A stretch of 64,000 nt of DNA, taken from positions 29,214-93,213 of the forward strand of contig CAZJFH010000008.1 of assembly GCA_964545205.1 (NCBI GenBank), read 5' to 3'. Shown here piece by piece: positions 62,825 through 64,000 of this stretch. Under the pieces are notes generated by a model that had not been told where the DNA came from, did not search any database, and saw nothing but the letters and a program-made list of their open reading frames with translations. A program made the position numbers and the translations under genes. Position 1 is the stretch's first letter. Every line of letters starts with the position of its first letter. This DNA is from CAZJFH01 sp964545205 (lineage in GTDB: Bacteria > Pseudomonadota > Alphaproteobacteria > Rhodospirillales > Magnetospirillaceae).

Positions 62825-63619
62825 TCAGGCGCCGAGGAACGCCGCGACGACGCGCCGCAACACCGGCCGCAGCGCGGCCGCGCGGTCCTCGCGCCAGCCG
62901 AAATCCTCCTCGTCCATGTAGCGGCACTGCGCCAGCTCCATCTGCACGGCGTCGACACCGGCTTCGGGGCGGCCGTAATGGCGGGTGATGTATCCGCCGA
63001 CGAAGCGGCCGTCGGCGACGGCGGTCAGGCCGGCCTCGGCGGCGGCGGCCTCCATCGCCGCGACGACACGGGCGCGCCGCGCCGGATCGCAGCTCTCGCC
63101 GCGGGCGGTGCCGAGATTGAGGTCGGGCAGCCGCCCCTCGAACAGCCGCGGCACCCGGCTGCGGATCGAATGCGCATCCCACAGCAGCGCCCGGCCGTGC
63201 CGCGCCTGGATCGCGGCCAGCGTCTCGGCCAGGGCGTCGTGATAGGGCTTCCAAAAGGCCTCGACGCGGGCGGCGATCTCGGCGGCATCCGGGGCGGCGC
63301 CGTCGCGATACAGCGGCCGGCCGTCGAACAGGGTCGTGGGACACAGGCCGGTGGTCGCCTGGCCGGGATACAGGCTCTCGCCGCTGGCCGGCCGGTTGAG
63401 GTCGACGACGTAGCGGGAATGGCGTGCACTCAGCACCGTCGCCCCCAGCGCGGCGGCGAAGTCGTATAGCCGGGGGAGGTGCCAGTCGGTGTCGCCCAGG
63501 CGCAAACCCTCGGGCGTCAGCCGCGCCTCGAGGCCGGGTGCCAGCCCGGTCCCGCAATGGGGAATGCTGATCAACAGCGGTGCATCGCCGTGCCGCATCA
63601 GATCGAAGACGGGGTTCAA
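62825..63619 (-). CDS. hutG: N-formylglutamate amidohydrolase
   Basis: A 264-residue enzyme that hydrolyses N-formyl-L-glutamate to glutamate and formate, the last step of one histidine-degradation route. The family signatures are PLLISIPHCGTGL (residues ~14-26), LGDTDWHLPRLYDFAAALGA, ARHSRYVVDLNRP (~66-78) and LLWDAHSIRSRVPRLF. The start is TTG at 63619, supported by GGAGGAAGG upstream; an ATG seven codons later is the alternative. It follows hutH on the same strand, separated by an intergenic repeat. Confidence 0.9.
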   Translation of the reverse strand: MNPVFDLMRHGDAPLLISIPHCGTGLAPGLEARLTPEGLRLGDTDWHLPRLYDFAAALGATVLSARHSRYVVDLNRPASGESLYPGQATTGLCPTTLFDGRPLYRDGAAPDAAEIAARVEAFWKPYHDALAETLAAIQARHGRALLWDAHSIRSRVPRLFEGRLPDLNLGTARGESCDPARRARVVAAMEAAAAEAGLTAVADGRFVGGYITRHYGRPEAGVDAVQMELAQCRYMDEEDFGWREDRAAALRPVLRRVVAAFLGA

Positions 63620-63655
63620 GTCCCTTCCTCCCTTTCCTCGTCACCCTTCAACTCT

Positions 63656-63690
63656 CGTCATTCCCGCGAAAAGCGGGAATCCATTCCAGG
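63656..63690. repeat. Short intergenic palindromic repeat
   Basis: TCATTCCCGCGAAAAGCGGGAATCCATT contains the inverted repeat ATTCCCGC / GCGGGAAT. It is related in style to the repeat at 5197-5330 and lies between hutH and hutG. Confidence 0.55.
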
Positions 63691-63781
63691 GCCGCACACT
63701 GGGTGGCTTCTGCTTCTGAATCTCGGCCCAGCATCGACCGCCGCCTTTGCGGGGTGACGCCAATTTGCATTGGCGAACGTG

Positions 63782-64000
63782 TCAGATCTGCAGTCCGGCG
63801 AAATCCACCACCACCAGATCCTCGAGCGCGCCGTCGCGCACCATGCGCCCGATCGCCGTCAGGTCGGGCGCGAAATAGCGGTCGATTACGTAGGGCGGCA
63901 CCACGGCCCGGATGCGGCGCAGCGCCTCTTCCAAGGGCGCTGAGGTGCGCAGCGGCCGGTCGAACTCGATGCCCTGCGCGGCCGCCAGCAGCTCGATGCC
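63782..64000 (-). CDS. hutH: Histidine ammonia-lyase, C-terminal end (partial)
   Basis: The last 72 residues of an open frame that runs off the right edge, ending with TGA at 63782-63784. The text matches the HutH C-terminus: AAAQGIEFDRPLRTSAPLEE, then IRAVVPPYVIDRYFAPDL. HutH deaminates histidine to urocanate. With hutG it marks a histidine-utilisation operon entering from the right. Confidence 0.85.
   Translation of the reverse strand, partial: GIELLAAAQGIEFDRPLRTSAPLEEALRRIRAVVPPYVIDRYFAPDLTAIGRMVRDGALEDLVVVDFAGLQI

Noticed and set aside
62552..63469. Plus-strand frame over the non-coding gap and hutG
   Set aside because: Most of it is antisense to hutG and it has no ribosome site or recognisable domain.

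Overview
The window is high-GC, densely coded DNA that most resembles an alphaproteobacterium, possibly Rhodospirillales-like. Supporting signs are the Ala/Lys/Arg-rich RNase E tail, a soxXYZAB operon, many two-component systems and TRAP/sox/hut genes. This placement is inference from gene content. One 100-N assembly gap lies at 35636-35735.

1-16.5 kb is ordinary chromosome. It holds the 3' end of rne, a ferritin-like protein, a Pat-type acyl-CoA synthetase/acetyltransferase, and a minus-strand sulfur-relay group (DsrE2-like, ribbon-helix-helix protein, TusA, SoxS-like thioredoxin, GlcG/HbpS-like protein). A cold-shock gene and the thiosulfate-oxidation operon soxX-Y-Z-A-B plus soxV/ccdA follow. 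No soxCD is present. Small hypotheticals, a Nudix hydrolase and a membrane metal-dependent hydrolase complete the region.

16.6-25.7 kb is a 9.06-kb integrated element in tRNA-Lys(CUU), bounded by a perfect 47-bp direct repeat. It carries a tyrosine integrase, a relaxase with its ribbon-helix-helix partner, a plasmid-type replication initiator and small cargo genes. The rep leader can form a hairpin that buries the ribosome binding site, and the opposite strand has promoter and terminator signals for an antisense RNA. Tandem GGGACACC sites lie near both ends.

26-47.2 kb is accessory chromosome. A LuxR-type response regulator, a hybrid histidine kinase and an orphan TRAP-type binding protein form a likely three-part sensory system. 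Then comes a minus-strand operon: TolC-like protein, HlyD-like adaptor, giant LEPR-motif repeat protein, GAF-like/HlyD fusion, and M50 peptidase/HlyD fusion. It looks like a dedicated secretion system without an ABC ATPase. A divergent 7TM-DISM histidine kinase and OmpR-type regulator probably control it; three TTCGA boxes spaced exactly 11 bp lie between them.

47.2-57.7 kb is a respiratory locus. A histidine kinase and an NtrC-type sigma-54 activator precede three inverted repeats and a near-consensus sigma-54 promoter. These drive two di-haem cytochrome c peroxidases, a Rieske subunit and an arsenite-oxidase-like molybdoenzyme. This gene set matches iodate reductase (idrABP1P2) better than plain arsenite oxidase. 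A small protein and an atypical Crp/Fnr regulator follow.

57.9-64 kb holds a methyltransferase, a TPR-LuxR regulator, a carotenoid oxygenase, and the hutG / hutH(partial) end of a histidine-degradation operon.
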